Part shown: positions 12,201-24,200 of the stretch, piece by piece | How positions within the stretch are numbered: position 1 is the first letter of the stretch | Layout: each line of letters starts with the position of its first letter | From: Atkinsonella hypoxylon | Lineage: Eukaryota > Ascomycota > Sordariomycetes > Hypocreales > Clavicipitaceae | DNA length: 64,000 nt | Reading direction: 5' to 3' | Assembly (NCBI GenBank): GCA_000729835.1 | Contig: JFHB01000058.1 | Location: forward strand, 94,014-158,013 | Made by a program: the position numbers and the translations under genes | The notes under the pieces: generated by a model | The model's input: only the letters and a program-made list of their open reading frames with translations | Database searches by the model: none | What the model was told of the DNA's origin: nothing

Positions 12201-12520
12201 CAACCTACTAATACCTAATATAATATATTAGATTAAATAGTTTCTAAGAACTATATATTATAGCTATACTAAAAAGAGAATTTTAAGGATAATAACGCTA
12301 AAGTAGACCTTTTACTATAACGTTATCTAAAGTATATAATAGAAGTTTATTTACTAATAATACCTAAAGAAGAGCGCAGAAGCTATAAGAAGATTAACAA
12401 TATTATTTAATTTTAGTAATTTACCTATAACTTTACTAAAATATATAACTTATTATAGCTTTTATAAAAGCTAATACTATAGTCTCTATATCTTTAGCTT
12501 TAAGGAAAAGAGAAGTTAAG
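9226..12520 (+). pseudogene. Gypsy-A1 pol remnant (RT end, RNase H, integrase)
   Basis: The frame matches A2 pol: the RT thumb and connection region (about 9226-9560), RNase H-like segment ending in a Y-L-Y-R-V-P-F-T type stretch near 9815-9845, then integrase (about 10180-10660 and 11372-11600) and a poorly conserved C-terminal tail. Nearly every CAA/CAG codon is TAA/TAG. It is more damaged than A2, with many transitions relative to it. The protein would have acted in cDNA synthesis and integration. Confidence 0.8.
10661..11366 (+). repeat. Copia solo LTR (706 bp) in Gypsy-A1
   Basis: TGTTAATAATAAGC...CAATA, flanked by a perfect 5 bp duplication CTAAT (10656-10660 and 11367-11371). The uninterrupted site is visible in Gypsy-A2 near 31670. 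It is the product of LTR-LTR recombination within a former full copia element. Confidence 0.95.
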
Positions 12521-15500
12521 TTTATTTATTTATATATTTAAGACTAACTAAGATTTAATAATAGTACATTAAGATTATTTAAAGATTTAAAGCTAATTAG
12601 AATTAAGACTATAAACCTAGATTAAATAGAATATATAAAAAGTTTTTAAAAACTACTAAAAATAAGTATAGTTCTATTTTATTTTAACTAAAAAGACTGC
12701 TTAACCTTTACTTTTCTTTTATTTTTTTTTTATCTTTTAACTTAAGTAATTTATACTTAATCTTCTAGTAAAATTCTAGTAGTCTTAATGTTTAAGGGAA
12801 AAGGTAAGGAATATTAACTACTATAAAGGGAGAAAGATCTTTATAAAGAACCTTCTAGAGCCTTAAAAGAATAAATAGTTAATCTACTTAGTCTTTACCC
12901 TAGAACGTTATAAAAGGAGTGTTATAGTAAATCTAACTATAGTTACTATAACCTTTTGTAAATTGCTACTTATAGCTTACAGCAGTAAAGCTACTTTAGA
13001 TATAATTACTGTATAAGCTACTATAAATATCCTTAAGAGAGGTACAGCTGTAAAATAGAAAGTAGATATATTCCCTAAATAAGGTAACTATCTAAAGATA
13101 TATATTAGTGCAATAGAAGCAAAATACACTATTTTCTTTACTAAAGAATAAGATTAAAAGGGCTTTATAGCGCTCTTAATAATTAGTAAGTGTATAATAG
13201 AAATATCTATAAAAATAAGCTATTTTAGTTAAAATAAAGATAAAGTTCTTAACGTTTAATTCTAGTATAACCTTATATAAAAAAGAGCTTTCTTTTACAG
13301 TACTATTAATAAACTAAGCCTTAAGATTCTAATTGCAAAAGAATTTAATAGCTTTTAAAGGTATATTAAGCATAGAACTTTATTAAAAAGTAACTTTAGT
13401 GTATATTAAGTATCTACTAGCACTAATATTATTGCCTCTATAGACTTAAAGCTTAAAGGTAAATTTATACTAAAGAGGTAAGGTTTATTAGTATAATAAA
13501 AGAATAGAAGTATAATTAAAAGCTTTTTTATAAAAGACTTACTATATTAATAAGCATTATTAAAGGAAAGATATTTATTTAACTATTCTAAGAGAGAGTA
13601 ACTTAATAAAAAAGAGCAGTAAAAGGGATTCTTCTGCTAATAATATTCTATATATTTATAAGATCTTTATAGTTTTAAGGAAGCTTTTTAGCTATAATTA
13701 AATAATTAAAGGTGCTAATAAAGACAATAAGAAAGAGGCTATATAAAAAGGTAGTTATAAGAAGAAAAAAAGAAGATAAATATAATTAGTTAAAGAGAAT
13801 ATTATAAATTACTTAATAAGTTTATAGCTATTAAAGTCTTAGTATATATTTACTGTTAGCCTTTACTAAATTATAATAATTATAGATAGCTATTAACTAA
13901 GGATTTATTAAGATAATACTAGCTATAATATAGCCTATATTTCTACTCTCTCTCTCTCTTTATTCCTTTATTCTTATAATATTTTTATTATAAGTACCTA
14001 CTTAAGCTTTTTTTTACCTTTAATTTTTTAAAAGCTATTTAATCTTTACTGCTAAAATAGAAAATAAATACTAGAAACCTATTTCTAAGACTAGCTTTAG
14101 AGTTATATATAAGGGATAAATATATTACTTTAGAACGTTAAGGAACCTACTAATATACTATATTATAGTGTAAGTCTATAAGCTAGTTAGTAATTTCTTT
14201 TGTATAGAAGAGCAAGATTAAGTAGATTTACCTCTTAAGAAGCTCTATAAGCGCTAACTACCTCTCTTTTAGTAATATTTTAAGTAGCCTCCTTTTAGCC
14301 TACTACTTTATTAGGATTATAATTTAGATAACTTTAGGCTTATAGAGTTAATATAGCCTAGCTAGAGTTTAATAATCTAGTTTAATTATCTTAATAATAT
14401 CTATAGCTTTTTAATAAAGTTCTTTAAGTAAAAGACTTATTGTAAATAGTTAGATTAATTCTAGCTTATTGCTATAGTAAGAATGATTACTTATAGAATT
14501 AAATATATAGTAGTTATCTTTAAGAAGTCTTTTATAATTAATATAAAAGAGATAAACTAAAGTAAAATTATAAGACTTATAGGTTAAAAGGTATATAGAG
14601 TTAAAGATAGGTTTTAACTTATTTTCTGCTGTTATAATATAAGCTATAACCCTTCTGCCTTATATAACAAAATAAGTAGGTAAAGACTTATTACTAGCTT
14701 TCTCTTCTTTAATAACTACTAGACTTATTTTATCTTTAATTGCTTAAAGGGATACTATTATTACTTTAATATAGAACCTAAAGGCAGAATTAAAAGGTTT
14801 AAAGCTGCAGTTTATAGTTAAGTATAAACTTTATAGCTTCTTTAGTATCTATACCTATTCTAGGCAATTTTAGTACTATATTATAAGCAGAAAAGCAACT
14901 AGGAATGTAGATATACCTATTTATTCTTCTTAATATAGACGCTTTATTATCTAGTTAGGCATCTTCTAATTAATCTTATTAGTAACAGCTTATATAATAT
15001 ACCTTACACTTAATATAGTAACTATAGGATTACTTAAACATTAGGGAATAAATTTAAACTATACCTTTATAACTAAGTTATAACTAATAACTCTATTAAT
15101 TAGTCTTATAACTACTGTAAAGGTACTAATAGGGTTATAATAGTTCTATATATAATAGCAGTAAATAAGCTTAGTTTTATAAATAGGTATATAGTTATTA
15201 AAAAAGCTAAAACTATAGGCTTTAACCTTAGCTACCTCTAGGAAGATACTATAAAGCGTTTTATCTTAAGATATTACTTATAGACAATTAGTAGTAGAAT
15301 TCCTATTCTAAAGGAGCTTAATGCCTAGAAATTTACCTTAAGTAATTATAATTAAGTAATTAAATAGTTAATAGAGGTTAATAGATAAATGCTTATATAA
15401 CTTTAGAAGAATTAGTTTGTTGCTGCTGTTTAGTTTAATAGTAATTCTATTATCTATAATAGAACTATTAAAGCAGTAATAACAGTAAGGGAATAGCGTT

Positions 15501-15970
15501 TATATCTTCTAATGTAGATAAGTAAGCCTAGCTAGGCTTTTATACATTATAAGCTACTTCCTTTTGCACAAAAGAAGTCTTTAATTATAACGTTTAAGGT
15601 GCTACTATAGCCTATAACTAATTTATAAAGCCCTTTATTGTTACTACTGCTAAATAATTTAGAGGTCCTTACTAGAATTTCTAGTATACTATAAGATTTT
15701 ATGCAAAAAGATTAAATAGAATCTTACAGTAAGAACTAGCTTCTACAATAATTATAGAACTTAAAGTATTAGCTACTATCTTTACATTTTATAGAACTGT
15801 TAGCGTAAGAGTAGAAATCTAGGTAAAGGGACAAAGAGATTATAAGAACAGTAAAATAAGCACTTAGAGCTAGAGAATACTATACTATAAAGGATTAAAT
15901 AGAAGCATTAGCTTAAAGATATATTGCTAAACAGCCTATAATAGCCTATAATTCTATTACTAATATAAAC
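12521..15970 (+). other. Long region downstream of pol in Gypsy-A1, coding status unresolved
   Basis: About 3.4 kb present at the same place in A1, A2 and A3, so it belongs to the family. One plus-strand frame from an ATG at 12788 (conserved at 33790 in A2) reads far downstream with stops of only TAA and TAG, and its first ~120 codons are cysteine-rich in A2. However, TGA is generally rare in RIP-mutated DNA, so this is weak evidence. A CT-rich tract lies at about 13938-13965. I recognise no domain. An extra ORF, a long 3' UTR or an old nested element are all possible. Confidence 0.45.
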
Positions 15971-16285
15971 TGTTGGAGTCGTTATGACTCTATCGTGCGA
16001 TTCCGGCACCTGCGTAGGTGGATACAACCGCTGATTAGTTGCATCTGCACACTAGTCCCCACTTACATCGGGGTTGCTGATACCCCTTAATTCCCCCTTA
16101 ACACAACACTATACTTAAGGCATATAAGGCATCTAACGGGGTATATAATATAGCCTCTTTTGCTAGTTAGATATAACTCCTAGATAACTAAATTTAAACC
16201 TCTTTAATGTAAATACTAGTGCACTAGTGAACTAGTTGTAGAACTAACTTAAAGGAGTATAAATTAAACCCTTAGTCTATTAACA
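15971..16285 (+). repeat. Putative 5' LTR of the unknown element
   Basis: TGTTGG at the start and TTAACA at 16280-16285 would give a ~315 bp LTR with short TGTT/AACA inverted ends. The 3' boundary is a guess because there is no partner LTR and no convincing primer-binding site follows. Confidence 0.4.
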
Positions 16286-16679
16286 CTAATTAGTAGTTGC
16301 TTAACTAGAAGTCTTTAGTACAACTAAAGAGATTAGCACAACTAACTACAGATTAGCTAGATTTAGCAAGAAGAGACGTAATACTATTAGCTAGAACTCT
16401 TAGCGGCTAACGCAACTAGTAAAGCGTACTAAAGGAAGGGATATCTTTATAATTGCTTAGTTACTAAGTTATATTCACTTATAATAATGTTTTAGTTTAA
16501 CTAATTGTTAATATTAAACTCCTAAGGAATTAAATTACTAGCTAGAACCTTTAGCAGCTAATGCTATAAGATTTAACTCCCTTAACTATCTTAGAACTTA
16601 GCTAAAAGCTAGCTAAATCCCTCTATCTTTATACTAATTCTATTACACCTACTTTCTCTTTCTATACTACTTAATCTTA

Positions 16680-17469
16680 TTTAATACAATAAGTTTATAA
16701 TAACTCTAGGTAGATCTATAAGAATTTAAGCAATAACTACAACCTAATAAGCTTCTAGAATAACTTTAAAAGTATTAGAAACTTCTATTAATAGATTAGA
16801 ACTTAATATATAAAATTAACCTAGAAACTACTACTACTACTAATCTAAACAATAGAATTGCCTTTACAATTAACCTCTATAAAGATTAAAGATTTAGAGA
16901 TTAAGAATAATAGAAGAACTTTAAATTTAACTTCTATAACTAGAATAAAGATCTATTTTAAAGAGCTTTTACTCTAATTATTAAAGCGTTATACAATTTA
17001 CTACATAAGTATAGAGTCTATATAGGCAGAAGCAGCAGCTAAATTGCTAATTCCCTTAAAAGAGTGCTATAGGAAGAGGAACAATCTATATAGCTAGAAG
17101 AAGAGATTAATAAATAAGTAGCATTAAGTAAATTCTACTTAAATCTACACCTAGATATAGAACCTATATCTACAGTAAAGAAGCCTTAATCTTCTTCTTA
17201 AAACCCTTCTCCTATACCTTTAGCACTCTCTTTATTACTTTTATTAAGTGTACCTAGTAATCTAATAAGCGCACTAGCAGGAATACTACCTTCTCCCCCT
17301 TCTCTATAGAATATAAGATTTCTTCTGCTTTTAGCAGTATAACTATTACTTCCTCCTATAATAGATCCTTCCTAAACTAATATAAGGAAAGTCCTAGACC
17401 TTATAAAGATCTACAAGGAAAACAATAAATACAGCAGCAATATATTCGATTTTATTATACTAAAAGTGA
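16680..17469 (+). pseudogene. Gag-like remnant of the unknown element
   Basis: A plus-strand frame, broken by TAA/TAG stops, contains a Lys/Asn/Leu-rich helical part and then a Pro/Ser-rich part (about 17190-17370), a composition common in fungal retrotransposon gag proteins. It is cut at 17470 by Gypsy-A2. No zinc knuckle is present in what remains. Family not determined. Confidence 0.4.
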
Positions 17470-17954
17470 TGTGTTGCAGCAGGGTTACCCCCTTGCGCTC
17501 TAATATTAGCTTTATAAGGGATGCTATATATAGATTTTTCTCTATAAGAGTGTGCACCGCCTAAACATCTAGATAGTTTAAGCAAGTAAGCGCGTAAGCA
17601 GCTTCTGTAGATTCTTTTTAGGCTTTTGCTCTTTTAATTAATTAATATCTTTTAGCCTGCTTTAATTTACAATACTTAACGCTTAAAAGACATTACTTTA
17701 CTGCTAGTAACACTTTCCCTAACTCTTTAATATATTTAGCTCCTTTTTGTATATATATATCTTTTAAGCTGCAATTAATATTTTATTTCTGCCTTTTTAG
17801 ACTATTTAATCTTCTTACTTACTATTGTTTAATAGTATATACTGTTAAATATCTTGCTCTTTACTAATTCTCTTTAATCTTAATGTACACTATATTGTTA
17901 CCTACTTTAGTGTAGGCTGTATAGTTATTTAGGGGTTTAGTTTTAAGTTAATAA
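17470..17954 (+). repeat. Gypsy-A2 5' LTR (~485 bp)
   Basis: Begins TGTGTTGCAGCAGG, a mutated form of TGTGTCGCGGCGGG seen at 63243, and ends in TTTTAAGTTAATAA, a mutated form of a GAGGCGACAA end. It aligns with the A3 LTRs (reverse orientation) and with the A5 LTR. Confidence 0.9.
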
Positions 17955-18819
17955 AAATAGAGACTTTACTAAGAACTTATTCTAATTAAAGCGCGTTATA
18001 TAATTAAAAGGTTTTTTATAGAGATCCTAGAAGAAAGAAGAAAAAGCTACTAAGCATTAAAGATAGAAGAGCACTTTAGCTTAAATATTGCTAATATAAA
18101 AAAAAAGGAAATTATAGAGATAAAAGCTTTATATTATAAGGGATTATTTAATTAAGAGAGAAAGAAAATTTCTATAGCTTTTTTAAGCTAAGAAGGGCTA
18201 GGCCTAGTTAAAAATAGTTACTATATTATAAATACTAGCTAGTCTATTTAACCTCTGTTTTACTCTTAACTAAAATAGCCTTAATATAGTAAAAAGGAAG
18301 TTTTTAGGTCCTTTAAACGTTATAATTATTTAATTATAGAGAAAAATTTCTCTTTTATTCTTATTTTAGTAGTTATCTTTATATTTACTGTTATTAGTAA
18401 TTAAGTTCTTAGCCTTTATATCTTAGCGTTAAGAGCTTATATAACTATAGAAGCAGAAGGTAAGAGCATTAAAAGTACAGCTAATATAGAGAATTATATA
18501 TATTATACTCTTTTTACTAAGTAAGATTAATTGTTCTTTTTATATCTACCTTCTATATTAAGCTATTCTACTAGTTATTTATATAAGTTTAGTATTCTAT
18601 ATCTCTTAAAGAAAAGTATAAGCTTTATATCTAAAGTAGCTAATACTAGCTCTAGCTAATTTAGTAAATCTTCTAAAAAAGTTATTTTAAAACTTAAGGT
18701 TATAATAGAATTAAATACTTAAGATAAAAAGGCTAGTACTAATAGCGCTATAGCTATACCTTATAAGGCTCTTGCTAAAGCTATAAGTAAAGCTATTAAA
18801 AAGCAGTAAGCTTAGGCTA
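17955..18819 (+). other. Gypsy-A2 5' leader
   Basis: About 865 bp between LTR and the readable part of gag. The same leader is present in A3 (57250-57965) and at the window end in A5. I see no convincing primer-binding site; the first bases after the LTR are AAATAGAG-like in other copies. The gag start codon may lie inside this stretch. Confidence 0.5.
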
Positions 18820-20247
18820 CCTTTAATAAGAAGTTTAATATATATTAATTTAAAGGAGAAAATATTCTTAATTACTTAACTAGCTTTAAGCTAAAGATAG
18901 AAACCTTATTTATTCTAAAGGAAAACTAGTAGAAGATATTTATTTATTATATTAACCTATTAATCTATAAATATATAAAGGTTATTTATGCTTTATATAA
19001 TTAAAAAGAAGCTAAAGAGTAGCTTTTACTTTAGTATAAAGCTACTCCTTAGGATTAAAAGGAGTAAGCTAATAAAAAGCTTAAAGACCTAAAGAGAAAC
19101 TATTTAAGGACTATAAAGGATACTCTCTATTAGCTTTAAGAACATTAAGCTGCTATAATTAGCGCTAAGCTCTATATATAGTGTAGTGTAACCTTTTAGT
19201 CTAATTACATTTATAAGGCCTTACTAGATGCTATACTTACTAGCTTTATAGATTAAATAAAAGTTACTAGAGCTAAGTTTATTGTAATACTCTATAGAGA
19301 GTTATTAGAGCAGCTTAGCTAGTATATATAAGCTAAAATAGAGCTAGAAGACCGCAATTCTAAACTCTATAACAATAGAAAGAACTACCTTTATATACCT
19401 TTAAGCAAAAAAAGTCTTAAGTATTATAGTATAAGTAATTTTAGTTATAAGACTAAGGAAATTATATAGCCTATTTTAGAAGTAAAAGATTAAATAGATA
19501 ATTTAACCTAGAAGTTTAAAGATATAAAGATTATACTTATAAAGTAAGTAGTTTTAAAGATAGATATTATAAAGCTTTTTAAAGAGAAATTTAGGAAGAA
19601 GAAGAAAAAAAGGCAGAATATATATATTAACGCTATTAATATATATAATAATACCTAGAGCTTTAGGACCTATACAACTAAAAGCTGCATAAGGTAGCAT
19701 TACTGCTATTACTGTAGTAAGAAAGGTTATTATATAGATTAATGCTAGTTTTACTAGTATAATAATAAGATTAGCTTTATAAAGTATAATTAAAGAGTAA
19801 GTATCTTAATAGTAAAATTAAATAATCTAGTACTACCTATTCTTATATAAAGCTTCTTTAGTATAGAAAGTTATCTTTATAGGCTTATAGTATTCTAGGT
19901 TAATTGCTTTAATTACTATATTATAAAACAGTATTGTCCTTAAGTTAAGGAATTTAGTAGGAAAGCGTTAAACTATTAAAAGCCTAGTAAGAAAGAGAGA
20001 GAGACATTAGATTAAATCTTTAATAAGATTAACATTTCTAATTATTGCTTAATATATATCCTACTAGAAGCTATCCTTAAGAGGGACTCTATTAACAGTA
20101 CTACAGCAACTTTAACGTTTAAGATAAAGAAATATAGACCTAAAAGGACTCTCTATATACTAATTAAGGAGAGAATTACAGCCTAGCCCTTTAGAGTCTA
20201 TACTGTAGAGATATAACGCTTTACTAAGCAAGAAGGAGCTTTAGAAG
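18820..20247 (+). pseudogene. Gypsy-A2 gag remnant with zinc knuckle
   Basis: A Lys/Leu/Ile-rich gag frame with TAA/TAG in place of Gln codons. At 19704-19745 it reads C-Y-Y-C-S-K-K-G-Y-Y-I-D-stop-C, which is a CX2CX4HX4C zinc knuckle with the histidine changed to tyrosine (CAT to TAT) and a Gln codon changed to TAA. A Lys/Glu-rich stretch lies near 19560-19625. Gag would form the virus-like particle and bind genomic RNA through the knuckle. The frame runs on toward protease and is cut by Copia-3 at 20248. Confidence 0.82.
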
Positions 20248-20951
20248 TATTGAAAATAATAGGGATTATAGGACTAGATATCTAAGAGGGTAGTAGTCTC
20301 TTAGATTTAGCACCTGTAATTGCTCCTAGCAATTATTACGTAGTAGAAGCAGCAGCGGCCTAAATTAAGCTGTAGTGTATAGTATAGATCACGTAGAGGC
20401 AATAGATAACTGTAATAGTAGTATCTTTATATTGAGAGCGCTGTAACGAACAGTGAGGGTAGGATCTTGAATCTTTCCAGTCCCTTATAGACCTACTGAC
20501 TATATTAGCGGGCTGTAGTTACTAGAAGGGGCTTGTAGGCTACTTTATAATTTCCGCAAAAAGATTTACTATATAAAAACAAAAAAATTAACTTACAGCT
20601 ATACAAACGAGACGCCTATATGTACAATTTAACAAATTCCACTAATAATAAGCAACCCTTATAAGCAACTCTATCCAACAATTATACTATTAGATAGCCT
20701 TAATTCTTAGCTTTTAAATAGTATACTTCTTAAATTTCTACTATTGCTAGTTGTAGAGAAAATCGCTGTTAAAGTTGACTATAGGTTAGGCAACTTTGCC
20801 TTAGTTGATTCTAGATGTTTTGCATCTAGTAACAGCAATATCTCTACCAAAAATCAACGTAACAAGACCTAGTTAGGGTCACGTAATAGAGCAACTAACA
20901 GGCAACTAGCAAGCATAAAAATAGGCTATACAGGGTAGCTTATTTTTAACA
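20248..20951 (-). repeat. Copia-3 3' LTR (704 bp)
   Basis: Same length as the 5' LTR at 27408-28111. The two differ by scattered transitions, consistent with RIP after insertion. Confidence 0.96.
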
Positions 20952-20959
20952 CTCCCTCT
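20952..20959 (-). other. Copia-3 polypurine tract
   Basis: Minus strand reads AGAGGGAG immediately before the LTR start TGTTAAAAATAAGC. Confidence 0.85.
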
Positions 20960-21219
20960 AGAAATATGAGAAGTAACCAGTTCTATAAGCAACTTAGCTC
21001 CTTTAAAGGATATCTAAGTTAGAATTAACCAGCGAAATACAGTACTAATAACAAGATCAAATAACATAACCAATAATATAACTAATTCCAGCAATTCTAG
21101 GGTAGTTATAGTTAAATATAACTAGTTATTGTTGATTAGTTTTTGTTGTTTTCGATTTTTAACTGTTTTTCGTTGCTTTTCGATTTTTCGAGTGTTTTTG
21201 TTGCTTTTATAAGCTAACT

Positions 21220-24200
21220 AGAAAGCTCTAGTAACTTAATAAATTGTTAATGCTTTTAAATAGCAAGAGGCTTAGTTAGGCTATCTGCTAGCATCTAATT
21301 TGTATTAATATAACTAACCTTAGCTATACCTTTACGAATCTTTTCCCTAATGTAGTTAAACTTCAAAAGGGTGTGCTTAGTCCTACTATGCAACGTTAGG
21401 TTGTAAGCAGTAACTATAGCGCCTTAATTATTACACCTAATAGGAATAGAAGGGGTTAAAGGCAGCTTTATCTCCTTAAAAAGGCTGTAGAGCTACTCTA
21501 ATTCCCTAATAGCTTTAGATAATACATTAGATTCTGCTTCTAAAGTGGAAAGAGCAATAGTACTAGCTTTCTTCGATTTCCAGCTAATAGGTCCACCAGC
21601 TAGCTTATATAGATAAGCATAAGTTGATTTAGAAGAGACTTTATCACCAGCAAAATCGCTATTGTAATAACTAAGGAGGGTCTTAAGTACTTCTTTGCAA
21701 TTAATAGAGCTATTAAAAGCTTTAGAAGAAGACCCTAGTGGTATAGAATGCTTATAAATAATGGCAAAGCTTCTAGTACTACTTAAGTACCTTAGGAGGT
21801 GCTTAGAGGCGTTTAGGTGCTCTATATAGGGCTTGGCTAGGAAGGTTGATAGCTACTGAACGGAAAAAGCAATATTAGCCCTAGTTAGCAACATTAGGTA
21901 CATTATAGTGCCTATTATGCTCTAATAAAGCTTATGATCGGATTTTAAGAGGAGTTTTATAACTAGTTGCTTTAGAATCCCCAGCTGTATAGGGATAGAA
22001 GCTAGCTTAGCATCTAGCATTTTAAATCTCTCTAGGGCTTTAAGGATATATTAAGATTAATGGATTTTAATAGACCTTTTAGACCTATTACGGGTGATTT
22101 AAACGCCTAGAAAGAATTCTGCTGGTTCTCTATCTTCTATTAGATAAGCTTAATTTAGTAGCTTTTTAAGCTTATTAATATATCGTAAATTAGGCCTAAT
22201 TAGAAGACAGTTATCTACGTAAGTAGCAATATACGTAGATATAGCTAGGTTATAAAAGACTGCTGGGTCTAATATAAGAGGTTTAAATCTATGCTTTTAA
22301 AGTAATTCTGTTAGAATTTGCTGCTATTCTCTAGGACTTTGCTTTAGACCATAGAGGGATTTTTCTAGCTTAATTACTTGCTCTTTAGAGGGCTTGTAAT
22401 TACAGCTTTTTAGTAGCTTAGCTACTGATGGCGATGCTTGCTCTGCAAATTCAACGAATCTATCTAGGATTTCTATATAAATAGCTTCTTTTAGCTTGCT
22501 ATTTAAAAACGCTCCTATAAAATCGATTTGCTTAACTTCCTAGTTATTAAAAGCTGTAAGAGCTAATAATATACGCTAGCTAGGAGGAATACTAGTTGCA
22601 GTAAAGGTCTCTAGATAGTCTTAACCTTCTATTTGCATAAATCCCTTAGCAACAAGGCGGGCCTTATATTTAATAGAATTATTTTCTTTATCCTTTTTAA
22701 GCCTATAAATAAGCCTATTCTTTAGAACTCTTTAGCCCTTAGGTACTTAGTCTTTCCCTATAAATTTAAAAGTTCTAGCAGCTAATAGCTGCTTAAATTC
22801 GCTATAGGTAGCTTCTATCTAATGCTGCTTAGCAGAGCTTTTTAGGGCTTGCTTCCACGTATTAGGAAGTTCATCCTTGCTATTAGAAGTAATAGCTGCT
22901 TTAGTCCTAGCCTTAAAGTATAGATCCTTAATTAAGGAAAATATGTCTCTATCTAAATCTATAGCATTAGCATTAGCTTTAGCTTCTATAGTAGCTTCTA
23001 TAGGTGTTTCTATAGATATAGGGGCTTTAGGGGCCTCTATAGCTTCTATAGGGTTACTTAGTAGAAGAGCTTGATCTACAGGTTCTAGTGGATAATTCGG
23101 CACATCCAGATAACTAGGATAAGGATACTTAGAAGTATAATTATCCACTAATTGCTGCTAGTTATCGATTTCTCCCTCTAAAGGATTATCTACTATAGAA
23201 CTAATAGGAACCTTAGGGATGCCCTGTGAAATAGGACCTATTCCTTCTATAATTTTAACGAAGCTAGTCTTTATAACAGCTCGTTTAGAGGGGATATATA
23301 TTAAATATACATTAGAACCTAGCGTAGCTAAAAGTCTACTAGGAATAGTTCTTTTAGCTAGCTTCTGCAATCTAGATCTCTGTTCTAATAGGATTAGAAC
23401 TTCGCAATAGGAGCCTATAGCTCTTATTTTGGTAAAATTAGGCTTATAGGTCTTAGAAGGCTCTAAATCAGCTAGATATAGCTGTTTAGGACTTAGTAGT
23501 TTAGTACTATTCGCAGTAGTATTAACTAAATCCACTATAGCAGGAAGGATGTAAGACTATAGATACAGAGGTAATTATAACTACTGTAGAGTAGCACGCA
23601 AACGGTCTAGAAGTACCCTTATAGCTCTCTCTATTAGCCTATTCTGTTTGTAAATATAGGGGCAAGAGGTGCTAAAGTAAATACCCTTAGAGGATAGCTA
23701 AGCTTGCAACCTAGTATTAATTTCTGTACTACTATTAAAATAAAGGTGTTTAGGGTAGTAGTTATACTGGTTTTTTAATTCCTTAAAGAAGCTTCTAATA
23801 CAGCTATAAAGAGTAGAACCCTCTTTATTAGCTAGATTAAAAGACTACTTATACCGTAATTTTCTATTAATTAGAAAAAGAACTAGAGGTCTCTTATTGT
23901 ACAGTATAGGCTCTATCTTAACGGTATCTCCCTCTATAATATCTAAACATCTAGGGGGGTCAGGAATAGTATACTTACTAGGTCTTCTAACAGCTTTAGC
24001 TTGGTTGCAAGCTAGGCAGTTAAAATCCTTTTCCTTGATTTTTGAAAAATTAGGGATTCCTTTAGTTATAAAAGCAGTCTTCTTTAGTAAAGGGAGTCCT
24101 ATATGCCCTAATCTAACGTGCTAAGTAGCAGCTAATTCTAGGAGCTTCTTATAGGAAGAAGAAGCTATAGGGTTACTAGAATTATCATTAGAGCTAGCTT

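Larger units (their letters stand above)
9226..15970 (+). mobile_element. Gypsy-A1, Ty3/gypsy element, both ends lost
   Basis: Homologous along its length to Gypsy-A2 (from 30241) and to A3 on the other strand. It holds the end of the reverse transcriptase, RNase H, integrase and most of the long region downstream of pol. It is interrupted by a copia solo LTR (10661-11366). It stops at 15970, where an unrelated TGTTGGAGTC... element begins; A3 shows that the family sequence continues past this point. Confidence 0.9.
15971..17469 (+). mobile_element. Element of unknown LTR family, 5' end only
   Basis: Starts TGTTGGAGTC immediately after Gypsy-A1 sequence and ends where the Gypsy-A2 LTR begins. 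The first ~180 bp are GC-richer than the surroundings and include a TATA-like motif near 16141. It resembles a 5' LTR plus gag. No second copy exists in the window and no target duplication partner can be seen, so the family is unassigned. Confidence 0.6.

Noticed and set aside
13938..13965. CT-rich tract as a regulatory or splice element
   Set aside because: The tract is simple sequence and its length varies between A1 (13938), A2 (about 35275) and A3 (about 49540); nothing else supports function.
14030..15970. Tyrosine recombinase (Starship captain type) in the Gypsy-A downstream region
   Set aside because: I could not place the R...H-x-x-R...Y catalytic set in the broken frame, and the region moves with an LTR element.
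23219..23410. 63-codon frame that recurs at 660-851 and 38805-38996
   Set aside because: It recurs only because it is the antisense of the same conserved integrase segment in each copia copy; the sense frame matches the family.
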